Shown here piece by piece: positions 11,121 through 21,574 of a stretch of DNA of 64,000 nt; within the stretch, counting starts at the first letter, position 1; every line of letters begins with the position of its first letter. The stretch spans positions 1 to 64,000 of the forward strand of contig JAOACY010000013.1 in assembly GCA_026417615.1 (NCBI GenBank), in the 5' to 3' direction. A program made the position numbers and the translations under genes. This stretch comes from Clostridia bacterium. Lineage in GTDB: Bacteria > Bacillota > Clostridia > Acetivibrionales > JAFADI01. Below the pieces are notes generated by a model that saw only the letters and a list, made by a program, of their open reading frames with translations, did no database searches and was not told the origin of the DNA.

Positions 11121-11690
11121 TTACCTTATCAGTGTCCAGGAGCTTACTCCCATAAAGGAGCGAGAGACGTCATTTTCAAGCATTTCAGGGGAGCTGACTC
11201 CTGCAATGAAGGCATTGTGAAACTTATAAATATATGACTCGAACAAACTCCCTGAATTTATTTCATTCACTCTGTTCTTCAAATCTTTATAGTTAACGAA
11301 GTATGCAGCAATATTTGAACTAACGGTGTTACTGGGAGTATATACATGGTTGGAGCTTGCCATGTTTATAAAAAAATTTTCTGATGTTTTTCTTCCAAGC
11401 TCTGCTGAATATAGGTTGTTTGAATCCTCGACATTTATATAGCAGCTGCTGATATAATCATCAATCCTTATAAAAAAGCTGTAGCTTTTGGATATATTTG
11501 TAATTCTCAATGCAGGATATGATTTGTCCCAAACATCCTTACTGAATTCTCTTATGAAGGAATCCTTAAGATCATTGGAAATTTCCCAAAAGGCAAACAG
11601 ACAATTAGGATCTCTTGGGAGCAAAACTATTCTGGTAACATGATGATTTATATGTAATTCCTGCCATGATTGGTTATCTGTTTCAGACAT
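11121..11690 (-). CDS. DUF4912-type protein
   Basis: ITRIVLLPRDPNCLFAFWEISNDLKDSF... and RITNISKSYSFFIRIDD..CYINVEDSNNLYSAELG; adjacent to GH57. Confidence 0.75.
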   Translation of the reverse strand: MSETDNQSWQELHINHHVTRIVLLPRDPNCLFAFWEISNDLKDSFIREFSKDVWDKSYPALRITNISKSYSFFIRIDDYISSCYINVEDSNNLYSAELGRKTSENFFINMASSNHVYTPSNTVSSNIAAYFVNYKDLKNRVNEINSGSLFESYIYKFHNAFIAGVSSPEMLENDVSRSFMGVSSWTLIR

Positions 11691-11967
11691 GCTATTACAC
11701 TCCTTAAAATATTATTTCATTTATTTGTTAAATATATATTTAATTCAAATTTCAACAATCAAAGAAGGAATTTCTAAACTTTTGACGAAATTTACATATT
11801 GGTAACTATGAACTGACCTCTAAACTATTTTTTCTTGAATAAAAGCTTATTATTCAGTTTTGTGCCATTAGTTTTTAAGGTGTTTTTACATAAACATAAG
11901 AAAAAGTTATAAAATATACATATTATATTGTGTTATATGACAGTAGGCTGTTTGAGAGGAGAAAGTT

Positions 11968-13194
11968 ATGCGTGTTCTGATGTTGTCCTGGGAATACCCT
12001 CCGAGAATTGTAGGCGGTATATCTAGGGTTGTACATGACCTGGCACAGAAAATAGGCCAAAAGGGTAATGAGGTTCATGTGGTAACCTGCTATGAACAGG
12101 GAACTAAGGAAATAGAAAAAGATAAGAGCGTTATTGTGCACAGGGTGCATACATACGATGTAAGCACTTATAATTTTGTAGATTGGGTTCTTCAGCTTAA
12201 TTTTGCTCTGGTGGAATATGCGTCAAAGCTTATAAATGAGACCGGACGTTTTGATATTATACATGCCCATGATTGGGTTGTAGCTTTTGCGTCAAGAGTT
12301 TTGAAATATTCATTTTCCATTCCTGTGGTGTGTACCATTCATGCCACGGAGCATGGACGCAACTGGGGAATACATAACGACCTGCAGCGCTACATCAGCA
12401 GTGTGGAGTGGTGGCTAGGCTTTGAGTCCTGGAGGGTTATTGTAAACAGCGAATACATGAAAAACGAAACAAAATATGTTTTTCAGCTGCCGGAGGACAA
12501 GATACGCATAATACCAAACGGCGTGGACATAAACAAATTTAATGGATATGAAAGGGATTACAGCTTCAGAAGGAATTATGCATCCGACAATGAGAAGATA
12601 GTTTTTTTTGTTGGACGGCTGGTGAATGAGAAGGGGGTTCACGTCCTTGTTGATGCAATACCCAAAATAATTCAGTATTACAACGATGTTAAATTTATAA
12701 TTGCAGGCAAGGGACCCCAGCTGGATTATTTGAAAAGCAAGGCATGGACTATGGGCATAGCGCACAAGGTTTATTTTACGGGATATATAAACGACGAAGA
12801 TCTTTTGAAGCTATACAAGTGCGCTGATGTAGCTGTTTTCCCCAGCTTGTACGAGCCCTTCGGAATTGTGGCGCTGGAGGGGATGGTAGCAAACATACCT
12901 GTTGTGGTTAGTGATACAGGAGGCCTTGGAGAAATAGTAAACCATGGAATTGACGGTATGAAGTCATATACCGGAAATGCCAATTCTCTGGCTGACAGCA
13001 TACTGGAAATCCTGCATAATCCTCAAAAAGCGGAAGAAATGAAACGCAGGGCAATGGAAAAGGTTTGCAGCTGCTATAATTGGGATACAATAGCCGAGCA
13101 GACGTTGGCTGTGTATAACGAAGTTCTTCTGGAAAGCGGAAGAGATGACTGGAAGACAGGGAGCATAATGGGAAGGCTTAAGGATAAGGAATAG
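11968..13194 (+). CDS. Glycosyltransferase family 4 (glycogen/alpha-glucan synthase-like)
   Basis: MLSWEYPPRIVGGISRVVHDLAQKI, FVGRLVNEKGVHVLVDAIPKI, FPSLYEPFGIVALEGMVANIPVVVSDTGGLGEIV. Confidence 0.93.
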   Translation: MRVLMLSWEYPPRIVGGISRVVHDLAQKIGQKGNEVHVVTCYEQGTKEIEKDKSVIVHRVHTYDVSTYNFVDWVLQLNFALVEYASKLINETGRFDIIHAHDWVVAFASRVLKYSFSIPVVCTIHATEHGRNWGIHNDLQRYISSVEWWLGFESWRVIVNSEYMKNETKYVFQLPEDKIRIIPNGVDINKFNGYERDYSFRRNYASDNEKIVFFVGRLVNEKGVHVLVDAIPKIIQYYNDVKFIIAGKGPQLDYLKSKAWTMGIAHKVYFTGYINDEDLLKLYKCADVAVFPSLYEPFGIVALEGMVANIPVVVSDTGGLGEIVNHGIDGMKSYTGNANSLADSILEILHNPQKAEEMKRRAMEKVCSCYNWDTIAEQTLAVYNEVLLESGRDDWKTGSIMGRLKDKE

Positions 13195-13198
13195 CAAT

Positions 13199-13252
13199 GT
13201 CGTTAGTTATTTCATCGAAGTTTCAGAAAATGGGTTTTTGCAACAGAATCAA
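13199..13252 (+). repeat. Repeat family copy D (right-end fragment) between GT4 and RNase J genes
   Basis: GTCGTTAGTTATTTCATCGAAGTTTCAGAAAATGGGTTTTTGCAACAGAATCAA matches the right ends of copies C and F. Confidence 0.8.
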
Positions 13253-13260
13253 TATTATAT

Positions 13261-13290
13261 TTGTTAATTATTACTGGAATATGCTATAAT
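13261..13290 (+). promoter_or_regulatory. Predicted promoter for the RNase J gene (TTGTTA-N18-TATAAT)
   Basis: -10 TATAAT at 13285-13290; predicted start near 13297. Confidence 0.6.
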
Positions 13291-13339
13291 ACGTGAGGGA
13301 TGCATAGCAGCATCCCATTTAATAATCGGAGGTTTGAAT

Positions 13340-15007
13340 GTGGCAAAGAACAAGAAAAAATTAAAAGTAATACCTTTGGGAGGGCTCCTTGAGATAGGTA
13401 AAAACATCACCGTTTTTGAGTACGGGGATGAAATGATTGTAGTTGACTGTGGTCTTGCTTTCCCGGAGGATGAAATGCTGGGAATAGATCTTGTCATACC
13501 TGATGTATCATATCTTGTAAAGAATAAGGAAAAGGTTAAGGGGATATTCCTGACACATGGGCATGAGGATCATATAGGAGCCTTGCCTTATGTATTGAAG
13601 GATATAAATGTGCCTGTTTATGGGACAAGGCTTACCTTGGGTCTTCTTCAATACAAGCTTGAAGAGCACGGAATGGTAGCTGATGTAGTGCTCAACACAG
13701 TAAATCATAGTGAAACAGTTGAACTGGGTGCATTTAAAATTGAGTTTATACGCTCAACACACAGCATTGCCGATGCCGTAGCACTGGCTATACACACACC
13801 TGCGGGCATTGTGGTGCACACGTCGGATTTTAAAATCGACTATACGCCAATAGAAGGTGAACCAATGGATCTTGCAAGACTTGCAGAACTAGGCAAGAAG
13901 GGCGTCCTGCTCCTCATGGCGGACAGCACAAATGTTGAACGGCCTGGCTACACGATGTCAGAGAGGACAGTGGGGGAAACCTTTGAAGAGATATTTATGA
14001 ACGCTACAAGCAGGATTCTTGTTGCAACCTTTGCATCCAATGTCCACAGAGTGCAGCAGGTAATAAATGCGGCTGTCAAATTCGGACGCAAGGTGGCTAT
14101 ATGCGGAAGAAGCATGGTTAATGTCGTGAACGTAGCTATAAACCTTGGGTATTTAAATGTGCCTGAAGGCGTAATGATTGACATAGACCAGATTGACAGG
14201 TATCCAAGGGAAAGGATTGTCATAGTTACTACCGGAAGCCAGGGAGAGCCAATGTCTGCCCTTTCAAGAATAGCTGCTTCAGAGCATAAGAAGGTGGATA
14301 TTTTCCCCGGGGATTTGGTTATCATATCAGCGACACCTATTCCCGGAAATGAGAAATTCGTTTCAAGAGTAATAAACGAGCTGTTTAAAAAAGGAGCTGA
14401 GGTTATCTATGAAGCTCTGGCGGACATACATGTGTCAGGACATGCCTGCCAGGAGGAGCTGAAGCTGGTGCACAGCCTTGTAAAGCCCAAGTATTTCATG
14501 CCTGTTCACGGAGAATTCAGGCACTTGAAGCAGCATGCAAACTTGGCGCAATCTTTGGGCATGCCTTCTGAGAATATATTCCTTATGGAAATAGGTCGTG
14601 TTCTAGAGTTGAACGCTGAGGGGGCAAAATTAAACGGTTCGGTCAATTCGGGCAAGGTTCTTGTTGACGGGCTTGGGGTAGGGGACGTTGGAAGCATTGT
14701 ACTGAGGGATAGAAAGCATCTTTCACAGGATGGACTTATTGTAGCGGTTCTGACAGTTGACAGCGACACAGGCTCACTTATGGCTGGGCCTGACATTATT
14801 TCAAGAGGTTTTGTATACATGCGTGAATCGGAGGACCTCATGGAACAAGTGAAAGAGGTAATAAAGACTGCTTTGTACAAATCTGCAGAAAAGAAGAAAA
14901 CTGACTGGGCCAGCAAAAAGAATTTTATCAAGGATTCTCTTAGAGATTACCTTTATGAGAAGACAAAGCGCAAGCCAATGATTTTGCCGATAATTGTCGA
15001 AGTATAA
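13340..15007 (+). CDS. Ribonuclease J
   Basis: LKVIPLGGLLEIGKNITVFEYGDEMIVVDCGLAFPEDEMLGIDLVIPD, FLTHGHEDHIGALPYVL, MADSTNVERPGYTMSE; probable GTG start at 13340 after CGGAGG. Confidence 0.97.
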   Translation: MAKNKKKLKVIPLGGLLEIGKNITVFEYGDEMIVVDCGLAFPEDEMLGIDLVIPDVSYLVKNKEKVKGIFLTHGHEDHIGALPYVLKDINVPVYGTRLTLGLLQYKLEEHGMVADVVLNTVNHSETVELGAFKIEFIRSTHSIADAVALAIHTPAGIVVHTSDFKIDYTPIEGEPMDLARLAELGKKGVLLLMADSTNVERPGYTMSERTVGETFEEIFMNATSRILVATFASNVHRVQQVINAAVKFGRKVAICGRSMVNVVNVAINLGYLNVPEGVMIDIDQIDRYPRERIVIVTTGSQGEPMSALSRIAASEHKKVDIFPGDLVIISATPIPGNEKFVSRVINELFKKGAEVIYEALADIHVSGHACQEELKLVHSLVKPKYFMPVHGEFRHLKQHANLAQSLGMPSENIFLMEIGRVLELNAEGAKLNGSVNSGKVLVDGLGVGDVGSIVLRDRKHLSQDGLIVAVLTVDSDTGSLMAGPDIISRGFVYMRESEDLMEQVKEVIKTALYKSAEKKKTDWASKKNFIKDSLRDYLYEKTKRKPMILPIIVEV

Positions 15008-15014
15008 GGCAAAT

Positions 15015-16271
15015 TCAATACTTTTCAATCACAAGGTTCTGGGTGAACTCCTGGCCTGCTTTTCTGTACTGGGGATTGCTGTAGCCTAAAACGTAAAGGT
15101 CAGTCGCAAGGGCTTCCAGCTCCAGCATTTTTCCAAGGAGGGGGTTGCAGGAGTTTTTAAAATCAGCAGCTTTTATAATTACTGGAAGGCAGGCACTTTT
15201 GCTCATAAGTGAAAGAAGAGTCCTGCCTTTTTGATTAAATCCAAGGACTCGTATATATTGCGGTCCTCCGTTATTGTTGAAGTCGTCAAAAAGCTTTTGA
15301 GTCATGCCTGTAAGGGTATTGAAGAGGATTCGCTGGATTCTCGTGCGGGTATAGCGTTTTGTGCTTATGGACTCAAGCAGTTCATTAAGGCTTCCGGTGT
15401 TCCCCGAAGCTTCTTTGATTCTGTTTTCCAATCCTTCGCTTACAAAGGGCAACTGCTTTAAATCTGAAGCCTTCATTTTTCTAAGCATGCTGAGTATGAG
15501 AAGCTCAAAGTGATAGGAAAACACCGGCCCTCTTCCGCTTTTGAACTCTTCCTCCAAAATGGCTGAGCTTTCCTGCGGAATTGCAGGAAGTTGGAGCGAA
15601 AAAGGCAAGGGTTTTATTTCTTTTATCTCCCTATCAATATGCTTCCTGATGGCGGTTGCGCTGGAGATTTCGCCTGACAGCTGCTCCTGGTTGTAGGTAT
15701 TGCCTACACGTGCTATAGTTAGGGGCGTAATATCACTCTTAAGCTTGATAAGAGCTTTAAGGTATTCTATTCCGAGTATGTTGTTTGAAGAAAAGGAAAC
15801 AGGGCTTTTCTTGCAGGAAAGGTAGCGGGTCAGGGCATTTTCCCTGGCGGCGGGAAAGGAAAGACCCTTGTTCAGTTCATTTTGAAGCGCGGATCTGTAC
15901 TCATGGGGCTCATCAACAAAAACTTGCGCTATATCCTTTAAGTCATCAATACTTCCGTGCTCACTCCCAAAACAAACGTAATTTACAATCCCCAGGCTGT
16001 CTAAAATCTTTACTGCCCCAAATGCAAAGTACTCTGCGCTTGACATGGCATATGGAAAAGGCAGCTCAATAACAAGGTCTGCTCCGGAACAAAGCGCCAT
16101 GCGGGCTCTGGCCCATTTGTTGACAATGGAGGGTTCTCCGCGCTGAATGAAGTTGCCGCTCATAACGCAAATGACACAGTCCGCTCCGCTGAGCTTTTTT
16201 GATTCCTGCAGGTGATACAGGTGGCCATTATGGAAGGGATTGTATTCAACTATTAATCCAAGTACTTTCAT
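15015..16271 (-). CDS. tmcAL: tRNA(Met) cytidine acetate ligase / nucleotidyltransferase (YlbM family)
   Basis: MKVLGLIVEYNPFHNGHLYHLQESKKLSGADCVICVMSGNFIQRGEPSIVNKWARARMAL. Confidence 0.93.
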   Translation of the reverse strand: MKVLGLIVEYNPFHNGHLYHLQESKKLSGADCVICVMSGNFIQRGEPSIVNKWARARMALCSGADLVIELPFPYAMSSAEYFAFGAVKILDSLGIVNYVCFGSEHGSIDDLKDIAQVFVDEPHEYRSALQNELNKGLSFPAARENALTRYLSCKKSPVSFSSNNILGIEYLKALIKLKSDITPLTIARVGNTYNQEQLSGEISSATAIRKHIDREIKEIKPLPFSLQLPAIPQESSAILEEEFKSGRGPVFSYHFELLILSMLRKMKASDLKQLPFVSEGLENRIKEASGNTGSLNELLESISTKRYTRTRIQRILFNTLTGMTQKLFDDFNNNGGPQYIRVLGFNQKGRTLLSLMSKSACLPVIIKAADFKNSCNPLLGKMLELEALATDLYVLGYSNPQYRKAGQEFTQNLVIEKY

Positions 16272-16289
16272 TCATATACTCCGAACGCA

Positions 16290-17363
16290 TTAATATTCCT
16301 GCGCTTGCTCCTCGCCGCACAAAACCCTTAAGGCTCCCTCTGCAAGAGCGGACATTTCGTCCTCTCCGGGGTACACTTTTACCGGAGCGATGAACTTAAC
16401 TCTCTCGGTAATCCAGGATACGATTCTTTTGCTGTGTGCAATGCCTCCGGTAATAATTATCCCGTCTACCTTTCCATACAGAACGGTACTGCAAGCTCCG
16501 ATTTCCCTTGCTATCTGATAGGTCATGGCTTCAAGGGCAAGGGCGGCATTTTCGGAGCCGTTGTCTATCCATGCTTCAATCTCCTTGCAGTCAGAGGTTC
16601 CAAGATAAGCAACAAGACCGCCTTTTCCCACAAGCTTTTTATAAATTTCTTCACGGGTATATTTACCCGAAAAACACAAATCCACAAGCTGGCTTACAGG
16701 AAGACTGCCTGAACGCTCAGGTGAGAAGGGGCCTTCTTCAAGACCGTTGTTAACTTCAATAACCCTTCCCATTTTATGCGCACCGACAGATATTCCGCCG
16801 CCCAAATGAGCAACAATCAGGTTTAATTCATCATATCTTTTGCCTGCTTCTTTCGAATACTTGACGGCCACAGCCTTCTGATTCAATGCATGGAAGGCGC
16901 TTCTTCTCGGTATCTCAGGCAAGCCTGAGAGCCTTGCGAGGGGTTCAAGCTCATCCACGACAACAGGGTTTACAATAAATGCCGGTATATTGTTTGGCAG
17001 CGCTATTTCGCTTGCAATAATTGCACCAAGATTGCTGGCATGCTGTCCAAACCTGCAGGATTTCAAATCCTCCAGCATAGGCTGGCTTACTCTGTAAGTA
17101 CCTCCTTTTAAAGGCTTCATAAGCCCTCCTCTGCCAACTACGGCATCCAGGTCTGTTACGGCTATTGCCTGCTCAAGCATGTACCGCATTACTGCTTCCT
17201 TCCTTAAGGGATATTGGTCGGAGATGGAGTTGAAGTGTGCAAGCTCTTGGGCGCTATGACTCAAGGTTTTGGATGAAATACAGCTGGAACCGGAAAATAA
17301 AGCTACTTTTGTAGATGTTGAGCCCGGATTGACGGCTAATATTTTATATTCGCTTTTGGACAT
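16290..17363 (-). CDS. buk: Butyrate kinase
   Basis: YKILAVNPGSTSTKVALF..., AVVGRGGLMKPLKGGTY, LIVAHLGGGISVGAHKMGRVIEVNNGLEEGPFSPERSG. Confidence 0.96.
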   Translation of the reverse strand: MSKSEYKILAVNPGSTSTKVALFSGSSCISSKTLSHSAQELAHFNSISDQYPLRKEAVMRYMLEQAIAVTDLDAVVGRGGLMKPLKGGTYRVSQPMLEDLKSCRFGQHASNLGAIIASEIALPNNIPAFIVNPVVVDELEPLARLSGLPEIPRRSAFHALNQKAVAVKYSKEAGKRYDELNLIVAHLGGGISVGAHKMGRVIEVNNGLEEGPFSPERSGSLPVSQLVDLCFSGKYTREEIYKKLVGKGGLVAYLGTSDCKEIEAWIDNGSENAALALEAMTYQIAREIGACSTVLYGKVDGIIITGGIAHSKRIVSWITERVKFIAPVKVYPGEDEMSALAEGALRVLCGEEQAQEY

Positions 17364-17378
17364 AATCGCCTCCGTGTC

Positions 17379-18275
17379 TTATTGCATCATTGCGGCCAGC
17401 GCAATAGAATAAAGCTTTGCCATGTGGTTATCGGCTCTTGACGTTACGACAAGGGGAACCTTTGCACCGGCAACCACACCGCAGGATTTTGATTTATTCA
17501 GAAAGGTAAGGGCCTTTACAAGTATGTTTCCAGCTTCGATATCAGGTGTAAGAAGGATATCCGCATCTCCTGCAACCTCGCTTACAATTCCTTTTTGCTT
17601 GGCAGCGTCCAGGTTTATTGCGTTATCCATTGCCAGAGGACCGTCAATTATGCAGCTCTTTATCTGCCCCCGGTCTGCCATCTTGGAAAGGGCGGCAGCT
17701 TCAATTGTTGCCTGCATCGAAGGATTTACAACCTCAATTGCTGCAAGAACAGCAACCTTGGGCTTTGTTATACCGAGGCTGACTGCGACATTTACCGCAT
17801 TTTGTATAATATCAGCTTTTTGTTTCAGGTCAGGGGATATATTGATTCCGGCGTCTGTCACAAAGAGCAGCTTGTGGTAGGTCGATAGCTCATAAACTCC
17901 AACGTGGCTAAGCAGCCTGTTCGTACGCAGGCCAAGATCCTTATCCAGCACAACGCGGAAAAGATCGGCTGTGGGGATCATTCCTTTCATGACTATGTCA
18001 GCTGAGCCGTTGCCTGCCATATCTACAGCTATTCTTACAGCTTTGGCGTCATCAACTTCTTTAATTATTTCATAACCGGATACATCGATTTTCAAGCTGT
18101 CAGCTATATCATAAATCTTTTTTTTGTCACCGACAAGGCTGACATTAATAAGGCCCAGGCTGTGAGCTTCGTGAACAGAATGAAGCACATCCTCATCCTG
18201 GGCTACAGCAACTGCCAACCTCTTTTTTTTTGAGCCTTTTGCGTATTCCATCATTTCTTCCATCGTTTTTATCAT
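17379..18275 (-). CDS. ptb: Phosphate butyryltransferase
   Basis: DIVMKGMIPTADLFRVVLDKDLGLRTNRLLSHVGVYEL, DADILLTPDIEAGNILVKALTF; paired with buk. Confidence 0.93.
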   Translation of the reverse strand: MIKTMEEMMEYAKGSKKKRLAVAVAQDEDVLHSVHEAHSLGLINVSLVGDKKKIYDIADSLKIDVSGYEIIKEVDDAKAVRIAVDMAGNGSADIVMKGMIPTADLFRVVLDKDLGLRTNRLLSHVGVYELSTYHKLLFVTDAGINISPDLKQKADIIQNAVNVAVSLGITKPKVAVLAAIEVVNPSMQATIEAAALSKMADRGQIKSCIIDGPLAMDNAINLDAAKQKGIVSEVAGDADILLTPDIEAGNILVKALTFLNKSKSCGVVAGAKVPLVVTSRADNHMAKLYSIALAAMMQ

Positions 18276-18405
18276 TGTAAGAATCCCCCGGAAAGTAGTA
18301 CGAATTTATTATATTATACCCTGAAATTTTTGATTGCAAAATATATTTTATCTTATTATTGGATATATTAAATACATTATAAAAATGAACAGGAGGTTTA
18401 CGATA

Positions 18406-18852
18406 TTGGATAACAAAGTTATAAATGAATTGAATGCGTACTTAAAGGGCGAATACATGGCAATACAATCCTACGACAAATTTATTTCAGAATTGCAGGA
18501 TGAGAATGTAAAAAAAGAAATGCAGAATATTCAGCAGGATCATAAGGAGCATGCCAGCACTATAGCCCGAAGGATACAAGAGCTTGGAGGAAAGCCTGTT
18601 GAGGGTACGGGGTTTGCAGGCCTGATGGCGGATGCCAAAGCAGCCTTTGAAAGCATGAAGAAAAGAAGTCCCCTGCAGATAATCAAAGAAGCCTATGATG
18701 GAGAGGACAAGGGTATTTCTGTTGCTCATGAAACTGTCAAGGGTGATTTGGATGAGGAAAGCAGAAAAATGATAGAAGGTATGCTCAAAAAAGATAATGA
18801 GCATTTAAAGACAATGAGCAGACTGATTTCAGATTATGAGAACAGACATTAA
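18406..18852 (+). CDS. Ferritin-like helical-bundle protein (DUF2383 type)
   Basis: LDNKVINELNAYLKGEYMAIQSYDKFI...; AGGAGG RBS before TTG at 18406. Confidence 0.65.
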   Translation: MDNKVINELNAYLKGEYMAIQSYDKFISELQDENVKKEMQNIQQDHKEHASTIARRIQELGGKPVEGTGFAGLMADAKAAFESMKKRSPLQIIKEAYDGEDKGISVAHETVKGDLDEESRKMIEGMLKKDNEHLKTMSRLISDYENRH

Positions 18853-18871
18853 AGGTTTGCGGAGGTAGCTT

Positions 18872-19867
18872 ATGTCTGTAAGGCTTGTTGAGGTGACAAG
18901 GTCGGGGATCGTAGAGAGCATTCACAATGGAGATATCGTAGTGGTAAACTCAAAAGGTGACATTCAATACTTGGTGGGAGATCCCCACCGCCTTACTTTT
19001 TTCCGTTCAACTGCAAAGCCTATTATTGCCGTGGCTGTTCTTCAAGGCGGTGTTGCGGAGAAATTCAACCTGGACCTCAAGGAGGTTGCAATAATAGCTT
19101 CTTCCCATAGCGGAGGGAAGGAGCATATAGAAGTCTTAAAAAGTATAATGCGCAAGACCGGCACAGACATAAGCATGCTGAAGTGCGGAATAAGAGAACC
19201 AACGGGAAAGGAAGAAGCCAGGGAATTAGCCAATGAAGGCTTAAAGCCTGATGAACTGCATTGCAACTGTTCCGGCAAGCATCTTGGAGTAATTGCCTTG
19301 GCAAAGGAAAAAGGGTTGGCGCAGGAGGATTACCACAAGATTGAGCATACAGTCCAACGCATTATAGAACAGGTTGTAGCCGACTTCTGCGGCGTAAGCA
19401 CTGAAAGCATGACAATAGGTGTTGATGGCTGCGGGGTTCCTGTTTATGGCATACCTTTGATTAATATGGCGCTTGCATATGCAAATTTGTGTGATGAAAG
19501 CTTCATGAAGGGAAAATACAGAAAGTCGCAGAAATATGTTATAGACTCAATGACAACCTATCCTGAAATGGTTGCCGGCAAGGGCAGATTGGATACGGCT
19601 CTTATGAAGCAGTACGGAGATAGAATTATAGGCAAGTTCGGAGCCGAAGGAGTATACTGTGCCGGTCTGATTGGGAAGGGCATTGGGGTTGCATTAAAAA
19701 TCGAGGATGGAAACAGCAGGGCTGTGCCGCCGGTGGTGGTTGAAACGCTTGTGCGGATAAAGGCTCTGACTTATGATGAGGCTGAACGGCTAAAGGAGTT
19801 CTGGAGGCCGGATGTGACCAACAACAGGGGTGAAAAGGTTGGAGAAATGAAAGCGGTGTGGATCTGA
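18872..19867 (+). CDS. Asparaginase family protein (L-asparaginase II type)
   Basis: VEVTRSGIVESIHNGDIVVVNSKGD...FFRSTAKPIIAVAVLQGG, ASSHSGGKEHIEVL, LHCNCSGKHLGVIALAK, GVDGCGVPVYGIPL. Confidence 0.9.
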   Translation: MSVRLVEVTRSGIVESIHNGDIVVVNSKGDIQYLVGDPHRLTFFRSTAKPIIAVAVLQGGVAEKFNLDLKEVAIIASSHSGGKEHIEVLKSIMRKTGTDISMLKCGIREPTGKEEARELANEGLKPDELHCNCSGKHLGVIALAKEKGLAQEDYHKIEHTVQRIIEQVVADFCGVSTESMTIGVDGCGVPVYGIPLINMALAYANLCDESFMKGKYRKSQKYVIDSMTTYPEMVAGKGRLDTALMKQYGDRIIGKFGAEGVYCAGLIGKGIGVALKIEDGNSRAVPPVVVETLVRIKALTYDEAERLKEFWRPDVTNNRGEKVGEMKAVWI

Positions 19868-20173
19868 GGTACATACATGAGCTGTTGGGATGAAAGCAGC
19901 AATAGTCTTAATATAATCAAAATTCACTTGACGATATAATGGATCAATAATACAATTTTCCTAAATAGTCTTAGACCAAACGTATTCATCTATTAAATGA
20001 CTATAATTTCTTAGAAGAAATAATATGTGTGAGGAAAGCAGTTATCTCAAATACATTGCCAAAGACCGCTGCTTCGTGCGGCGGATTATTAGAAAAGCCT
20101 CTGAAGCTTAAATAAATTGATACTAATTTCTTGGGGAATATGGTAGGATAAATGCTAGAAGGGACGTGGAGAA

Positions 20174-20415
20174 ATGGAAGATAAATCATTTGAGCTTCTT
20201 ACAAAAATGTATTCTGAAATGACCGAACAATTTAAGGAAATTAATAAAAAGCTAGATGAAAAAGCAGATAAAAAAGATATTATTCGATTAGAGAATGAAA
20301 TTAATCCAAAAGTACAGGCGCTTTTGACGGATATAGGCAGCATACAGACATCTTAGAGAGAATTGAAAAAGAAGTATCAAAGCAGGAAGAGATTATCATG
20401 GGGCGTGTTAAATAA
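20174..20415 (+). pseudogene. Frameshifted small coiled-coil protein
   Basis: Frame 1: MEDKSFELLTKMYSEMTEQFKEINKKLDEKADKKDIIRLENEINPKVQALLTDIGSIQTS*; helical sequence continues in another frame as ILERIEKEVSKQEEIIMGRVK*. Confidence 0.5.
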
Positions 20416-20607
20416 CTAACCTACTGCCATTGCTGTTGCATAATAATCGGAGAAAAAGAGGAATTGTTCAAGGAGCCGCCGTCCATGCCGGCTCCTGAGT
20501 TATGGGCATCCAACGTCAAATAACAACGTGTTCACGCTTTGGGTGGCGGCCAAAAAGTGCATGTGGCAAATTATCTGAAGGATAAATATTCTTGTTGCTT
20601 ATGAGGT

Positions 20608-20940
20608 TTGATGTTTATGAGAACTCCAATTAAAGAGAATATATCTTTGAAGGGGTCTTTAGCAGGAGCGGCGGCTTTGTTTGCCATGTTCCATTTATTT
20701 CCTGGGGCGTTTGGCGAAACACCTGTCAATCTATTTGGTTTGGGTAGTGTAAATGGGTATAAGAACTACTTTATTAATATTTTAAGCTATTCATTGATAA
20801 ATGTTGTGATATTTGGAATAATAAGCCTATTTGTAAAAGAAAGGGTAAAATGTATATTGAGCTTTGCATTTGGCACATGTTTAATGGCAGTGATGTTAAC
20901 TGTTTTTATTTTCTTTTACTTTGAGATTTTTTGGAGGTAA
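20608..20940 (+). CDS. Hypothetical membrane protein
   Basis: 110 aa with several hydrophobic segments; stop directly precedes RBS/ATG of the next gene. Confidence 0.6.
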   Translation: MMFMRTPIKENISLKGSLAGAAALFAMFHLFPGAFGETPVNLFGLGSVNGYKNYFINILSYSLINVVIFGIISLFVKERVKCILSFAFGTCLMAVMLTVFIFFYFEIFWR

Positions 20941-20941
20941 A

Positions 20942-21574
20942 ATGAATAAGGATATAATAATATTGGCACTTGTTTGTATGGCTCTTATGGGGCTGTCTAG
21001 TATAGCTTATGCCGGAGATATTCCTGAATCGATAATGCTTGGTGAGCAAAAATCACTTTTAATAGGGGTTTTATCTGAAATAGACAGCAATTCTTGTACT
21101 GTAATACCAAAAACTATTTTAATGGGTGAAGTTGACACAAATCCGTTAATCATTCAAAGAATTGAAAGGTATTATGGAACAAGCGTTAAACCAAAGGTCG
21201 GGGATGTTATAGTAATAGTTTTAAAATATGATAATATGATTGATGATTTATGGGTTTTCAAAGCAACATCAGATGATTACAGGACATTAAAGCTTGTCAG
21301 TGAAAAATATGATATGGTGCAAAGGTACGAAAAATACATAAATAAAGGTAAGTATCAAGAAGCTCAAAATAAAATCAACACCAAATTAAATCATGAAGAA
21401 AAAAAGAATAATAGTATTGTAACAACTTCTGAAATACAAAGCAAAGAGAATGAAAGGGAAAATACAACTAAAGATAATAATTTCAGGAAATTCAACTTGG
21501 CACCGATTGTTCTAATTATTCTTATTGTGTTTATTGGGGCAGCAGGATTGTATTTAAGAAAACGGCTTCATTAA
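20942..21574 (+). CDS. Hypothetical exported protein with signal peptide and C-terminal TM anchor
   Basis: MNKDIIILALVCMALMGLSSIAYAGD...; C-term NLAPIVLIILIVFIGAAGLYLRKRLH; GGAGG RBS. Confidence 0.7.
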   Translation: MNKDIIILALVCMALMGLSSIAYAGDIPESIMLGEQKSLLIGVLSEIDSNSCTVIPKTILMGEVDTNPLIIQRIERYYGTSVKPKVGDVIVIVLKYDNMIDDLWVFKATSDDYRTLKLVSEKYDMVQRYEKYINKGKYQEAQNKINTKLNHEEKKNNSIVTTSEIQSKENERENTTKDNNFRKFNLAPIVLIILIVFIGAAGLYLRKRLH

